Positions 16,331 through 25,943 of a DNA stretch of 64,000 nucleotides are shown here, piece by piece (within the stretch, counting starts at the first letter, position 1; the number at the start of each line of letters is the position of its first letter). This DNA comes from JBDTSW01 sp963799815. Lineage in GTDB: Bacteria > Actinomycetota > Thermoleophilia > Solirubrobacterales > 70-9. A program made the translations under genes and the position numbers. The DNA lies in the NCBI GenBank assembly GCA_963799815.1, contig CAWCYG010000001.1, positions 499,713 to 563,712 of the forward strand, in the 5' to 3' direction. A model generated the notes under the pieces. The model searched no databases and was not told the origin of the DNA. It was given only the letters and a program-made list of their open reading frames with translations.

Positions 16331-16693
16331 CTACGTGGCCCGAGCGCACTCGATGCAGAGCGCGCTCTCCGGCGCCGCCTTCAGCCGCCCCGCCGCGATC
16401 TCGCCACCGCACTCGTCGCAGACGCCGTAGCTGCCGGCGTCGAGCTTCTCCAGCGCCCGCTCGATCCGCTCCTCGATCGCGTGCAGGTCGTTCGCGACGC
16501 CGACGTCGGTGAAGCGGCTGATCGCCTCGGTGGTGCCGTCGCCGACGCGCTTGCCGAAGCCGACGGCGGCGCCCTCCTCGGGTGGCTTTGTCAGCTCGGC
16601 GATCTGCGCGCGGACCTCGGCGAGCCGGGCTTGGAGCGTCTGCTCGATCTCTTCGAGGTCGAGCTCTTCGGGTGAGGCATCCGTGGTTGGCAT
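16331..16693 (-). CDS. TraR/DksA-family zinc-finger regulator
   Basis: The 120-residue reading starts at ATG 16693. An N-terminal coiled coil (SPEELDLEEIEQTLQARLAEVRAQIAEL split by a Gly-rich break) leads to a four-Cys zinc finger, GVCDECGGEIAAGRL...ALCIEC, the DksA/TraR arrangement. Family members bind the RNA polymerase secondary channel and modulate stress and stringent promoters; actinobacterial short forms are little studied. It is divergent from the F420-type oxidoreductase with 37 bases between starts. Confidence 0.85.
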   Translation of the reverse strand: MPTTDASPEELDLEEIEQTLQARLAEVRAQIAELTKPPEEGAAVGFGKRVGDGTTEAISRFTDVGVANDLHAIEERIERALEKLDAGSYGVCDECGGEIAAGRLKAAPESALCIECARAT

Positions 16694-16730
16694 GGGACTC
16701 AAGGTAGACCTCCTGGGGTAACCCCGCTCC

Positions 16731-17574
16731 ATGAGCCTCGAGATCGGGATCTTCGTTGTGCCGGACGCGGAGGGTCGCGAGGAGCTGATCGAGGTGGTCG
16801 AGACGGCGGACCGGCTCGGACTCGATGCCGTCGCGATTCAGGACCATCCCTACCAGCGGAAGTTCCTCGACACGTGGACCCTCCTCTCCTACCTCGCCGC
16901 CCGCACGGAGCGCGTGACCCTGATGCCGGACGTGATCAACCTGCCGTTGCGGCAACCGACGGTCCTCGCGAAGTCGGCCGCGTCGCTCGACCTGCTGAGC
17001 GGTGGGCGGCTTGAGCTTGGGATCGGTGCCGGTTCGTTCTGGGACGGGGTGGCGGCGATGGGCGGTCCCCGACGGACGCCGGGTGAGTCGGTCGAGGCGC
17101 TCGAGGAGGCGATGCGGATCATGCGAGGCTTCCTCGACGGCGAGCGCTCGCTTCGCTTCGAGGGCGAGCACTACTCGGCCCAGGGCGCGCGGCCCGGCCC
17201 GGAGCCCGCGCATCGCGTCGGCCTCTGGGTGGGCGCCTATGGCCCGCGGATGCTCCGGCTCACCGGGCGACTCGGTGACGGGTGGCTGCCCAGCGTCGGC
17301 TCGAGCTACCTCGCGGAGGACGAGATCGCGGAGCGTCGCAAGACGATCGACGAGGCGGCCCGCAAGGCAGGCCGCGATCCGTCGGAGATCCGCGGAGCGG
17401 TGAACATCGGGCTCGATGATCCTCAGGAGATGCTCGACCCCGACCGTCTCGCGCAGGTTCGCGACGCAGCACGGGTTCGAGCTCGTCTTGGTCTCCGTCC
17501 CGGACGAGGGTGCCGTCGAGTTCGTGCGCCGTCTGGCGGAGGACGTGGCGCCGCGGGCGCGCGAGCTCGCCTAG
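16731..17574 (+). CDS. F420-dependent LLM-class oxidoreductase (frameshift near 17468)
   Basis: ATG 16731 opens MSLEIGIFVVPDAEG. A luciferase-like TIM barrel follows with AVAIQDHPYQRKFLDTWTLL, SAASLDLLSGGRLELGIGAG and LWVGAYGPRMLRLTGRLGDG, all typical of F420-dependent oxidoreductases (5,10-methylene-H4MPT reductase-like group). A slip near 17468 hides the end; the corrected frame gives FELVLVSVPDEGAVEFVRRL and stops at TAG 17572-17574, a normal family length of about 280. It probably transfers hydride between F420 and an organic substrate in the cytosol; the substrate is unknown. Confidence 0.85.
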
Positions 17575-17577
17575 GAA

Positions 17578-18495
17578 TCAGCCTGGGAACACGATGATCA
17601 CCGGGGGGATCTTCCCCGAGGTCTTTGCCCTCAGGGCTTGGTAGCTCTCCTGCGTTGAGAGCGACCCGTCGGCGGGGCTCGCGCTCACGCCTGCGAAGTT
17701 GACCCCGCATCGGTCCTCGATCGCCGCCCATTGCGACGGCTGATCGTCGGTGGTGTCCTCGGAGTAGATCTCGGGGAGGACCACCCTGCCGCGGCCGCCG
17801 GCCACGTCGCAGATGTCCCGCGGGGTCCAGCCGTTGACGCACTTGGACCCGCTGCAAGGGGCGGTCCCGACGTTGTGGTAGGCGCCCTCCGAGGCCGCGT
17901 CTGCCCCGGCGACCATGGCGATCGAGACCTCCGGCTTTCCGGCGATGTCGTATCCGGGTTCGATGTCGCCGCCCACGGTTGCGGACTGATGCGAGGAGGT
18001 GTCGAGCGCGGCCACGGTCTCCGCCTGACGGCGCCCGGCCTCTCGGGCGATGTCCTCGTCGAACCGCGTGTAGCCCGGGCCGGGCTTGCCGAGCAGGGCG
18101 TTGCTGTTCGCGTAGACGATCGTCACCGACCCCTGCTTGTGATGGTCGTCGTAGCCGCGCGCCGCCTGCTGAAGGGCGGCGCCCACTTCCTCGTTCGTGA
18201 AGAAGGTGCCCTCCCGCAGCGCCACGCCGAACTCGCCGTGCTTCAGCCGCGCGGCGCCGAAGTCGAGAATCAGGACGGAGTCATCGGAGCCCTGGCTGCG
18301 AGCAAACCGCGCGCCGGCCGCGTAGGCCTTGCGCTTCAGCTCGGATGCGTTGTCGGCGGTCAGGTAGAAGGCCGGCTGGGGGTTCGGACCGCCGGTTGGG
18401 CCCTCATCGCCACCCCCACTGTCCCCGCAGCCGAGCAGGCCGGCCGCCGCCACACACGCGACGGCCCAGAGAGAAGGCTTGCCTCGCAGACGCAT
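17578..18495 (-). CDS. Putative secreted lipoprotein
   Basis: The 305-residue protein begins MRLRGKPSLWAVACVAAAGLLGCG: a basic n-region, hydrophobic core and lipobox (LLGC) with acylated Cys near residue 23, then a Gly/Asp linker. The rest is soluble. Three Cys (APCSGSKCVNG and a later EDRCGVNF) could form disulfides. Segments such as VLILDFGAARLKHGEFGVAL and GSVTIVYANSNALLG suggest an alpha/beta fold, but I recognise no family or catalytic set. It converges with the oxidoreductase, stops 4 bases apart. Confidence 0.7.
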   Translation of the reverse strand: MRLRGKPSLWAVACVAAAGLLGCGDSGGGDEGPTGGPNPQPAFYLTADNASELKRKAYAAGARFARSQGSDDSVLILDFGAARLKHGEFGVALREGTFFTNEEVGAALQQAARGYDDHHKQGSVTIVYANSNALLGKPGPGYTRFDEDIAREAGRRQAETVAALDTSSHQSATVGGDIEPGYDIAGKPEVSIAMVAGADAASEGAYHNVGTAPCSGSKCVNGWTPRDICDVAGGRGRVVLPEIYSEDTTDDQPSQWAAIEDRCGVNFAGVSASPADGSLSTQESYQALRAKTSGKIPPVIIVFPG

Positions 18496-18570
18496 CGCGC
18501 TTGAGATCGACGCGATCAGGCCCGGGCTTTAGCGTGCCAATCCCGTTGATCGTCGGCCTGGCGTCGCCGG

Positions 18571-19296
18571 CTACTGCGGCTCGGGCTGCCGGGTGGAGAC
18601 CGTAGCCGTGGCCTCGCTGAGCGTCTCGGCGAGCAGCTCCGGGTGGGTGATCATCGAGAAGTGCCCGGCCGCGATCTCGATGGGCTCGATGCCCAAGGCG
18701 TTCGCGGGTCACGCGCCGGGACCAATCGGGATTGAGGGCGCGATCCTGCGAGCCGACGATCGAAACGCTCCGCACCTCGGGCAGGCCGGTGGGGTGTTGC
18801 TCGGTCTGTGAGAGCTGGGCCTGGGGGCGAAGGCGGGAGAACGCCCACTCGGCGTCGGCGGCGTCGAGGTCGGGGTAGAGGACGCGGGCGGTCACCGCTG
18901 GGTCCTTCCAGAACGAGCGCCCGAGCTCATCGCTCTCGCGGCCGCCCTCCATCAGCAGGATTGGCTCCGGGGATGCGCCGAACTGGTCGGCCATGCTCTG
19001 GCCGGGGAGCGGGATGAAGGCGGACAGGTAGACGATCGCGCCCACGGGCCGGCGCGTCGCGACGAGCGACAGCGGCAGCCCGCCAAGCGAGTGGCCGACG
19101 AGAACGACGTCCTCCGCCTCGGCGGGCACCGCGGCGGCGATCGCGTCGGCGTATGCGTCGAGCCCGGCGTCCGGATCGTCACACGGAAGGTCGACAGCAA
19201 CCGCCTCGTGGCCGTGCTCCCCGAGCGGCTCGATCACGCGCTCCCAGCACCACGGGCCGTGCCAGGCGCCGTGGACGAGCGCGAATGTCGCGGCAC
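18571..19296 (-). CDS. Alpha/beta hydrolase (frameshifted near 18716)
   Basis: Reconstructed from two frames. The N-terminus reads ATFALVHGAWHGPWCWERVI (oxyanion HGAWHG), then VVLVGHSLGGLPLSL carries the nucleophile elbow G-H-S-L-G. After a slip near 18716 comes AAGHFSMITHPELLAETL with the catalytic His. This matches the pheophorbidase/methyl-esterase-like group of plant-type hydrolases common in actinobacteria. Start is uncertain: GTG 19296 is the best candidate but needs one extra indel. It lies just downstream of the MMPL gene on the same strand, so the two may be co-transcribed. Confidence 0.78.
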
Positions 19297-19300
19297 GGCT

Positions 19301-21527
19301 CTAGGCCGCCGGGCGCGGTGCGGCGGGCTCCGGCGGGGGATGCTCGCCCGTGTCCTCGTGCAGGGCACCACCGGCGCCCTCGGGGGTGGAGGGCCACCAG
19401 ACCTTGTCGCCGAGCAGCTCGACGGCCGCCGGGACCATGATCGTCCGCACGATGAAGGTGTCGAGGAGGATGCCGAGGGCAACCATGAAGCCGAGGTCGA
19501 AGGTGAAGGTTACGGGGAGCGTCATGAGGACGCCGAAGGTGCCGGCGAGGATGATTCCCGCGGAGGTGATGACCGGGCCGGTGGCGGTGAGGGCTCGCAG
19601 CATCCCCTCGCGGGTGCCGTGCTCGCGGGCCTCCTCCCGCACCCGGGCCATGAGGAAGATCGTGTAGTCGATCCCGAGCGCGACCAGGAAGATGAAGGCG
19701 AAGGTGGGGATCGAGGCGTCGAGGCCGGCGTCGCCGACGACGAAGCGGATGAAGAGCACGCTGAGGCCGAGGGTGCAGAGGAAGCTCAAGACGACGCTCG
19801 CGATCAGCACCAGCGGGCGCGACCAGAGCCCGCAGCAGGATCGCGAGGATGATCGCGATCACCAGCAGCGCGATCGGGGCGATCAGCTTCAGATCGGACT
19901 CGATCGCCTCGTCGAAGTCGTACTGAATCGCCGAGCCGCCGCCGACCAGGGCGGTCACGCCGGGGGCGACGTCGGACACGCTGGCGCGGATATCCGGGAC
20001 GACCTCGAGCGCGGCTTTCGTGAAGGGGTCGCCCTCGAGGACCACCTGGACGGTCCCGATCGACCCGTCGGCCGAGCGGGCGGGCGTGGGGGTGGCCGAC
20101 GCGACTCCGTCGACGGCCGACGCATTGCTCGCCGCGGTCGCGAGGTCGTCCTCGGAGACCGGGCCGCCCTCGGTCTGGACGAGGATCGTGGTCGGCGCGA
20201 GCGTCCCCGCCGGGAACGCCTCCTCCATCAGCTCGAAGCCCTCGACCGCCTCGACGGACTTCTTGAAGAAGTTCGTCGTCGAGTAATCCACCTTGTAGGC
20301 GAGGATGCCGAGCGCGCCGGCGACGAAGAGGAGCACGCTGATGGCGAGCACCGGGCCGGGGCTCCTCAGCACCCTGTCGCCGATCCGCCGCCACAGGCCC
20401 TGGCGGGTGGTAAATCGCGCAGCGGGGTCGCAGGCGACGGTGCCCGACCGCGGCCAGAATCCCTTCCGGCCGAAGATGGTGAGCAGGGCCGGCAGCAGCG
20501 TGAGCCCCGCCAACATCCCGGACGCTACGCCGATCGCTGCGACGGGCCCCAGGGTCGAGGTGAGCTGAGCGTCGGCCAGCGTCAGGGTCAGCATCGCCAG
20601 GGCGACGGTGAGGCCCGAGGCGAGGATCGTCGGCCCGGTGCGGCTCACCGCGCGCTCCATCGCGTCGTGCTTGTCCTCGATCCAGTGGAGCTCCTCCCTG
20701 TATCTCGAGACCAACAGCAGGCAGTAGTCGGTCGTGATCCCGAACATGAGGACGATCAGGATCGACGTGCCGTTGGAGGAGACGGTGGCGCCCGACTTCG
20801 CGTAGAGGTAGACGAAGGCGGTTGCCACCGTGTAGGCGAAGAAGACGACCACGAGCGGCGTCAGCGCGACCAGCACGGCGCGATAGATCGCCCCGAGCAG
20901 GAAGAGCACGAGCAGGGCGCTGGCGCCAAGCAGCTTCACGTCGAGCTCGCCGAACACCTCCTCGGCATCGGTCGAGAACCCGAGGTCGCCGGTGAGGAGG
21001 ATCTGCATCCCGTCGCTCTCATCGCCCGTGAGCTCGCGGACGTTCTCGCCCCAGTCGGCGGCCTGCTCGAAGTCGGTGGGGACGATGAGGGTGGTGAAGG
21101 CGAGATCGCCCTCGGGGGAGACGGCCGACGGCCCGCCTGCGCCGGACCCGTCCGCGGCGGCGAGCGGCTCGCCGTCGGGACCGAAGGGCGGGATCGGATC
21201 CGTGACCAGCGGCAACTCCTCCTCGGGCAGCGAGCCGACCGCCTCGACGTCCTCCGCGATCTTCTGCTTGTCGGCGTCGGTGAGGCCGCCGTCGCGCTGG
21301 TAGACGATCAACCCCTGCGTCGTCTCGCCCTCGTCGAACTCGCGGTCCTGGATCTCGACGACCTCGGTGGACTCGGCGCTCTCGGGCAGGAAGGAGGCGG
21401 TGTCGTCCTGGGTCTCGTCTTGGAGCTTCGCGCCGATCGGCCCCATCGCGGCGAAGGCGACGATCCAGATCCCAAGCACGACGAACTTCGTGCGTCGGCC
21501 GGTGACGAATGAAGCGAGGGCCCTCAT
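19301..21527 (-). CDS. MMPL/RND-family membrane transporter (frameshift near 19820)
   Basis: Starting at ATG 21527, the protein has the MMPL layout: TM1 (VVLGIWIVAFAAMGP), a large extracytoplasmic loop, a TM bundle with FGITTDYCLLLVSRYREE (intramembrane Asp-Tyr motif), a second loop, and a second bundle. The second bundle (FLVALGIDYTIFLMARVREE, matching GxDYxxFL) lies after a slip near 19820. Corrected length is about 740 residues with 12 TM. Such proton-driven pumps export lipids or drugs in actinobacteria. A TetR-like operator sits 40 bases upstream, but no regulator gene is adjacent. Confidence 0.88.
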
Positions 21528-21566
21528 GATCAGCGGGCCAGGCTAGCGATGAGGATTCCGAGACCA

Positions 21567-21583
21567 GTGTGACGTCGTCACAC
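21567..21583. promoter_or_regulatory. 17-bp palindromic operator in a divergent intergenic region
   Basis: GTGTGACGTCGTCACAC is a perfect 8-bp dyad around one base, 40 bases upstream of the MMPL start and about 175 upstream of the peptidoglycan hydrolase. The shape suits a TetR- or GntR-type repressor. It resembles a CRP site (TGTGA...TCACA) but with a 5-base rather than 6-base spacer. Confidence 0.5.
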
Positions 21584-21756
21584 AACTCCCCCACGGGCGC
21601 CAAAGGCGGTTCATACGGGCTTAACGAACCCCCGGGGAACCGGCGCATGGCGAACCTGGCGGGGGTAGCGTCTTTCCGCATCCCAATGGGAGTTGTGGTG
21701 CGTAGTCGATCTCGCCGGTAGGCCGGCGAAGGGCGTCTCAGGACGCGGGAGAGAAT

Positions 21757-24307
21757 TTGCCAAGGAAGGTCCTTGTTTCAGTGGCGATGGCGGTCGTGGC
21801 GGCCGTGATCGCGCTGGGCTCGGTCGCGGCCAACGCCGGCCTGCTCGATGGCGGTGGCGGCGGCGGGGATCGACCTTCCGGGCGGCGGCGGCGTCGACCT
21901 TCCCGGCGGCGGCGGAGGGGGCGGCGTCGACCTCCCAGGCGGCGGTGGCGTGGACCTCCCCGGCGGTGGCGGCGGTGGCGGCGTCGAGCTCCCCGGCGGC
22001 GGCGGCGTTGAGCTTCCCGCGGTCCCCGGCGGCGGCGGCGTGGTCCCCGTGATCCCCGGCACCGAGCCCCCGCCCACCGGTGGCGGAGGCGGTGGAGGCG
22101 GCGGCGCGGGCGGCGGCGGTGCCGACGGTGGCAACGGCGGTGGCGGACGTGGACATGGAAACGGCGGCGGCGGGCGCGGCGACGATGGCCCCCGGCATCC
22201 CCACCGCGACGGCGATCGCCCTCGCTCCGCCGGCGACATCACCAAGAACCCGCCTCCGCTTCGCAACTCCGACGGCACGCCGACGCTCACCAACCCCGGC
22301 CTCACGATCGCCGACTACGGCTCGGCCCCGGTGGGCGTCCCCAACTTCGTGATCGACCAGTTCACGATCCCTCCCTTCCTGCTCCCGATCTACCAGGCCT
22401 GTGGAACCCAGTACGGGATCCCGTGGCAGGTGCTCGCCTCGATCAACCGGATCGAGACCGCGTTCGGCACCAACCTCAACGTCTCGACCGCCGGGGCCGA
22501 GGGATGGATGCAGTTCATCCCCTCGACCTGGGACATGTACGGCGTCGATGCCAACAACGACGGGCGCAAGGACCCCTACAACCCCGTCGACGCGATCTGC
22601 GCAGCGGCCAAGTACCTGAACGCAGCGGGCGGGGCCGATGATCTCCGCACCGCGATCTTCGCCTACAACCACGCCGACTGGTACGTCGACGAGGTCCTGC
22701 TCTACGCGAACCAGTACGGAAAGCTCCCCGACGATCTGATCGGCTCGCTGACGGGCCTCACCGAGGGCGCGCGCTTCCCCGTTGCCGCCGACGCCCAGCT
22801 ACGCCGACGACATCTCAGAGCGCGCGGCCGCCCGCGATGCGGAGACTCCGGAGGGCGCCGGGAACGTCTCCGACGTCGTTACGAGCTCACCCACACGTCG
22901 AGGGATCAACATCTACTCGCGCGAGGACGCCCCGGTGATCGCCGTCAACGACGGCACGATCGAGGAGATCGGCCGCACCAAGAAGCTCGGCAACTACATC
23001 GTCCTTCGCGACAACTACGGCAACCGCTTCACCTACGCCGAGCTCGGCAGCATCTCGGAGGCGCATCCCGTCCCGAAGCAGAAGAAGTCGAAGGACGCGA
23101 AGCCGCGCCCATGCAGAGAGCGAGGGCGAGGTGCCGAAGAAGCCAGCCTCGGACACGAAGAAGAGCGAGGCGGGTGACCCCGCCGGCGACGCCGGCAAGA
23201 CCGCGGACGGCGAGGACGCACGCCAAGTCCGCGAAGGGCGAGGACGCCGAGAGGTTCTCGGCCGAGGGCAGCCGCGAGGGAATCGACACCGAGGACGTGC
23301 GCGAGCGCGTCTATGCCTTCCCCGATCGTCAGAAGGACATGACGCAAAAGCAGCAGGCCAACCGCCTCGAGGTGGTCCGGGCGGACGCGCTCGCGGTCTA
23401 CGAGCGCCTCGACCGCGGCAGCGTCCTTCGCTTCGACCGCAAGAAGATGACCCTCGCCGAGCTCGAGGAGGGCTCGAAGGTCGTGGCGGGCACCGTGCTC
23501 GGGCGGATCGGCGCAGAGGACGAGCTCGCCCCGCACGTCAACTTCTCGATCCGCCCGGCCGGCCGCGGCGCCCCCAAGATCGACCCGAAGCCGATCCTCG
23601 ACGGCTGGAAGCTGCTCGAGGCGACGGCGATCTACCGCGCCCAGGGCAAGGACCCGTTCGGCGAGGGGAGCGCGAACGCGGGCCAGGTCCTCCTGATGTC
23701 GAAGGAGCAGCTCCAGCGCCGCGTCCTCGCCGACCCCAAGGTCGAGATCTACGACTGCGGCCGCCAGGACGTCCAGACCGGCCAGATCGACCGCCGCATC
23801 CTCGCGCTCCTCTCCTACCTCTCGGCCTCGGGCTTCCGCCTCGGCGTCACCTCGCTCAAGTGCGGGCACTCCGTCTACACCGCGGGCGGCAGCGTCTCCA
23901 ACCACTCCCACGGCGGCGCGGTCGACATCGCGACCCTGAACGGCTTGCCGGTCCTCGGCAACCAGGGCCCCGGGTCGATCACCGAGACCGTGCTGCACGA
24001 GATCCTGGCCCTCCAGGGCACGATGACCCCGGACGAGCTGATCTCGCTGATGGACCTCGGCGGTCCCTCCTTCGCGCTCAGCGACCACGACGACCACGTT
24101 CATGTGGGCTACTCGTCGATCGGGGCGGCGCCGGGCGAGAAGGCGCCGGTCACCGAGCCGCAGGTACTGAAGCCGAACCAGTGGCAGCGCCTGACCGAGC
24201 GGCTCGCCGAGATCGACAACCCGGAGGTCCCGACCGAGGCCTCCGACGCGTCGATCCCGACCAAGGGCAAGAACGGGAGCGGCTCCGAAGCACACCGCGG
24301 CGACTAG
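21757..24307 (+). CDS. Multidomain peptidoglycan hydrolase: SLT + M23-like + M15-like (frameshifted)
   Basis: TTG 21757 opens a signal peptide (VLVSVAMAVVAAVIALGSVAANA). After a slip in the G-rich run near 21865 comes a Gly/Pro/Asp repeat linker. A lytic transglycosylase domain follows: GIPWQVLASINRIETAFGT (catalytic Glu), GAEGWMQFIPSTWDMYG and AIFAYNHADWYVDEVL. Shifted pieces near 22795-23205 encode a degenerate M23-type beta domain (GINIYSREDAPVIAVNDG, LGNYIVLRDNYGNRFTYAEL). The C-terminus has HSHGGAVDIA and HDDHVHVGY, an M15/D,D-carboxypeptidase-like zinc site. It would be exported and cut both glycan and peptide parts of the wall. Corrected length is about 850 residues. Confidence 0.8.
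21868..22044 (+). repeat. Imperfect GC-rich repeats encoding (V/I)(D/E)LPGGGG units
   Basis: Six to seven imperfect 24- and 33-base units encode DLPGGGGV or DLPGGGGGGGV blocks in the linker after the signal peptide. Units differ by third-base changes and by 9-base GGC expansions. They are coding low-complexity repeats and not CRISPR. The homopolymer-like composition explains the frame slip near 21865. Confidence 0.7.
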
Positions 24308-24323
24308 CGCCGCCTCCACGGTC

Positions 24324-24333
24324 GCACCTGACA
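24324..24333 (+). promoter_or_regulatory. GCACCTGACA motif upstream of the sigma gene
   Basis: GCACCTGACA lies in the 122-base gap before the ECF sigma gene, followed by a small GGGG-AAT-CCCC hairpin (24340-24350). The identical 10-mer recurs at 25866-25875 before the next secreted-protein gene. It could be a -35-type element read by the adjacent sigma factor. Confidence 0.3.
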
Positions 24334-24429
24334 AACCGAGGGGAATCCCCGTTTAGGTCGTAAGCCGCTATGCACGGCGAGATGCCCGCGCAATGAAGTG
24401 GGAGCCCACGTTTACGATGATCAGCACCG

Positions 24430-25856
24430 ATGGCCAAGAGCGCGTCAGCACCAGAACCTGCGGGGCCACCCAGGCTGCTTCCGCTGCGCCTGGCCTCCGA
24501 CGGGCAGCTTGCCCGACTGGCAGCCCGTGGCGAGAGCCGGGCCTTCGAGGCCATCTTCAGGCGCTACCACCAAGAGCTCTACCGCTACTGCCGGGCGCTC
24601 CTATCCGATTCGCACGAGGCGCAGGACGCGCTCCAGAACACGATGACGGCGGCGCTGCGATCCCTTCCCGGAGAGAGCCGGCGGATCGAGCTGCGCCCCT
24701 GGCTTTACCGCGTCGCGCACAACGAGGCGATCTCGATCGCCAGGCGGCGATCGGATGCCGCACCCGTCTCCGACGCGAACCAGGACGCGGCGCCTGCGGC
24801 CGACGTCGACGCCCGCGACCGCGAGCGCTTACTCGAACTCGTCAGCGACCTTCGTGCCCTTCCCAGCCGCCAGCGCGGGGCGCTGGTCATGCGCGAGCTG
24901 AGCGGTTTGGACTACCGGGAGATCGCCGGCGCGCTCGGAATCTCGCAGGGGGCCGCGCGGCAGACCGTCTACGAGGCGCGCGAGGCGATGCGGGACGCCG
25001 GTAGGGGCAGGGAGATGGACTGCGATGCGGTCCGCGAGGCGATCTCCGACAGGGATGGCCGCGTCCTTCGCGGTCGAGCCTTGCGAGCTCACCTTCGCAG
25101 TTGTGAGGGGTGTGCCGACTTCCGCCTTGCGATCTCGCAACGCAGCTCCGATCTGCAGGCTCTGGCGCCGCCGCTCGCTCCCCTGGTGGCCTCCGGCCTG
25201 CTGGCGTCGGTCATCGGCAAGGGTGGATCAGGGGCGGTCAGCGCCGCGGCTGGCGCCGGCGGCAGCGCCGCGGCGGGGGGCGGCGCGATCGCGCTGACGA
25301 AGGGAAACGCCCTGTTTGCTGCCGTTCTCCTGGGAGCCGGTGCGGTGGGGGCAGGCAGCGCGCTCGATGTGCCGATTGTCGGGGGCGAGGACGGGGAGCG
25401 CGAGTCGGCGGGGTCCACTGAGATCGCTGGGCAGAGTCAGCAGGCGCACGGCCCGAGGCCGGTGGACGCGGGACCGCCGGCCGGGTCCACCACCGCACGG
25501 CCGACGGCGGCAGGTCCGGGTCGGATTCTCGCCGCGACGAATCAGCCGACCCAAAGCCTGAGGGGCACGGCGGCGCGAGCTCGGCCCCGGGCAATCCGGC
25601 GCCTGCCTCCCCGGGCAACGGTCAGGGCGTCCCCGCCGGGGGATCAGACGGCGTCACCGGCCCGCCTGCGCACGCAAACGGCAACGGACCGCCGGCGTCC
25701 GCGGGTACCGGCACCGGCAACGCCGGCGGCAACTCGAACTCGGCGCCCGGGATCACCGGCGAATCCTCGCGTTCGCCGACCGGGGCGCTCCACTCCAACT
25801 CGGGCAACGGCGGACCTCCTGAGCACGCGAGCGGCAGCGGCAAGCCCTCCGACTGA
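24430..25856 (+). CDS. ECF sigma factor with in-built zinc-finger/transmembrane anti-sigma-like tail
   Basis: From ATG 24430, sigma region 2 (ESRAFEAIFRRYHQELYRYC and LSDSHEAQDALQNTM) and region 4 (LPSRQRGALVMRELSGLDYREIAG, then GISQGAARQTVYEARE) are clear. Directly after, MDCDAVREAISDRDGRVLRG...HLRSCEGCADF is an anti-sigma-type HxxxCxxC zinc finger. A Gly/Ala segment and one TM helix (ALFAAVLLGAGAVGAGSAL) follow, then a Gly/Ser/Asn-rich tail. A slip near 25495 hides the tail; corrected, it ends HASGSGKPSD at TGA 25854-25856. The layout suggests a membrane-held, self-inhibited sigma factor with an external sensor tail. Confidence 0.8.
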
Positions 25857-25865
25857 CCGCAGATA

Positions 25866-25908
25866 GCACCTGACATTCGCGGCGGGCGCGCGTTCTCGCC
25901 TGAGAACG
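25866..25908 (+). promoter_or_regulatory. Repeated GCACCTGACA motif and inverted repeat
   Basis: The second GCACCTGACA copy is at 25866-25875, followed by CGTTCTC-GCCT-GAGAACG (25891-25908), a perfect 7-bp dyad. Positioned between the sigma gene stop and the secreted protein start, the dyad could end the sigma transcript or be an operator, and the 10-mer could be part of a promoter for the next gene. Confidence 0.35.
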
Positions 25909-25943
25909 TTGAACTCAAGCCCCATGTGGGCAAGGAGGAAACC

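Noticed and set aside
21567..21583. TGTGA...TCACA dyad considered as a CRP site
   Set aside because: Spacer is 5 rather than 6 bases and no promoter geometry supports CRP; kept only as an unassigned operator.
21868..22160. Regular GC-rich repeats considered as a CRISPR or VNTR locus
   Set aside because: The units are in frame within a coding region and encode DLPGGGG-type linkers; no unique spacers and no cas genes.
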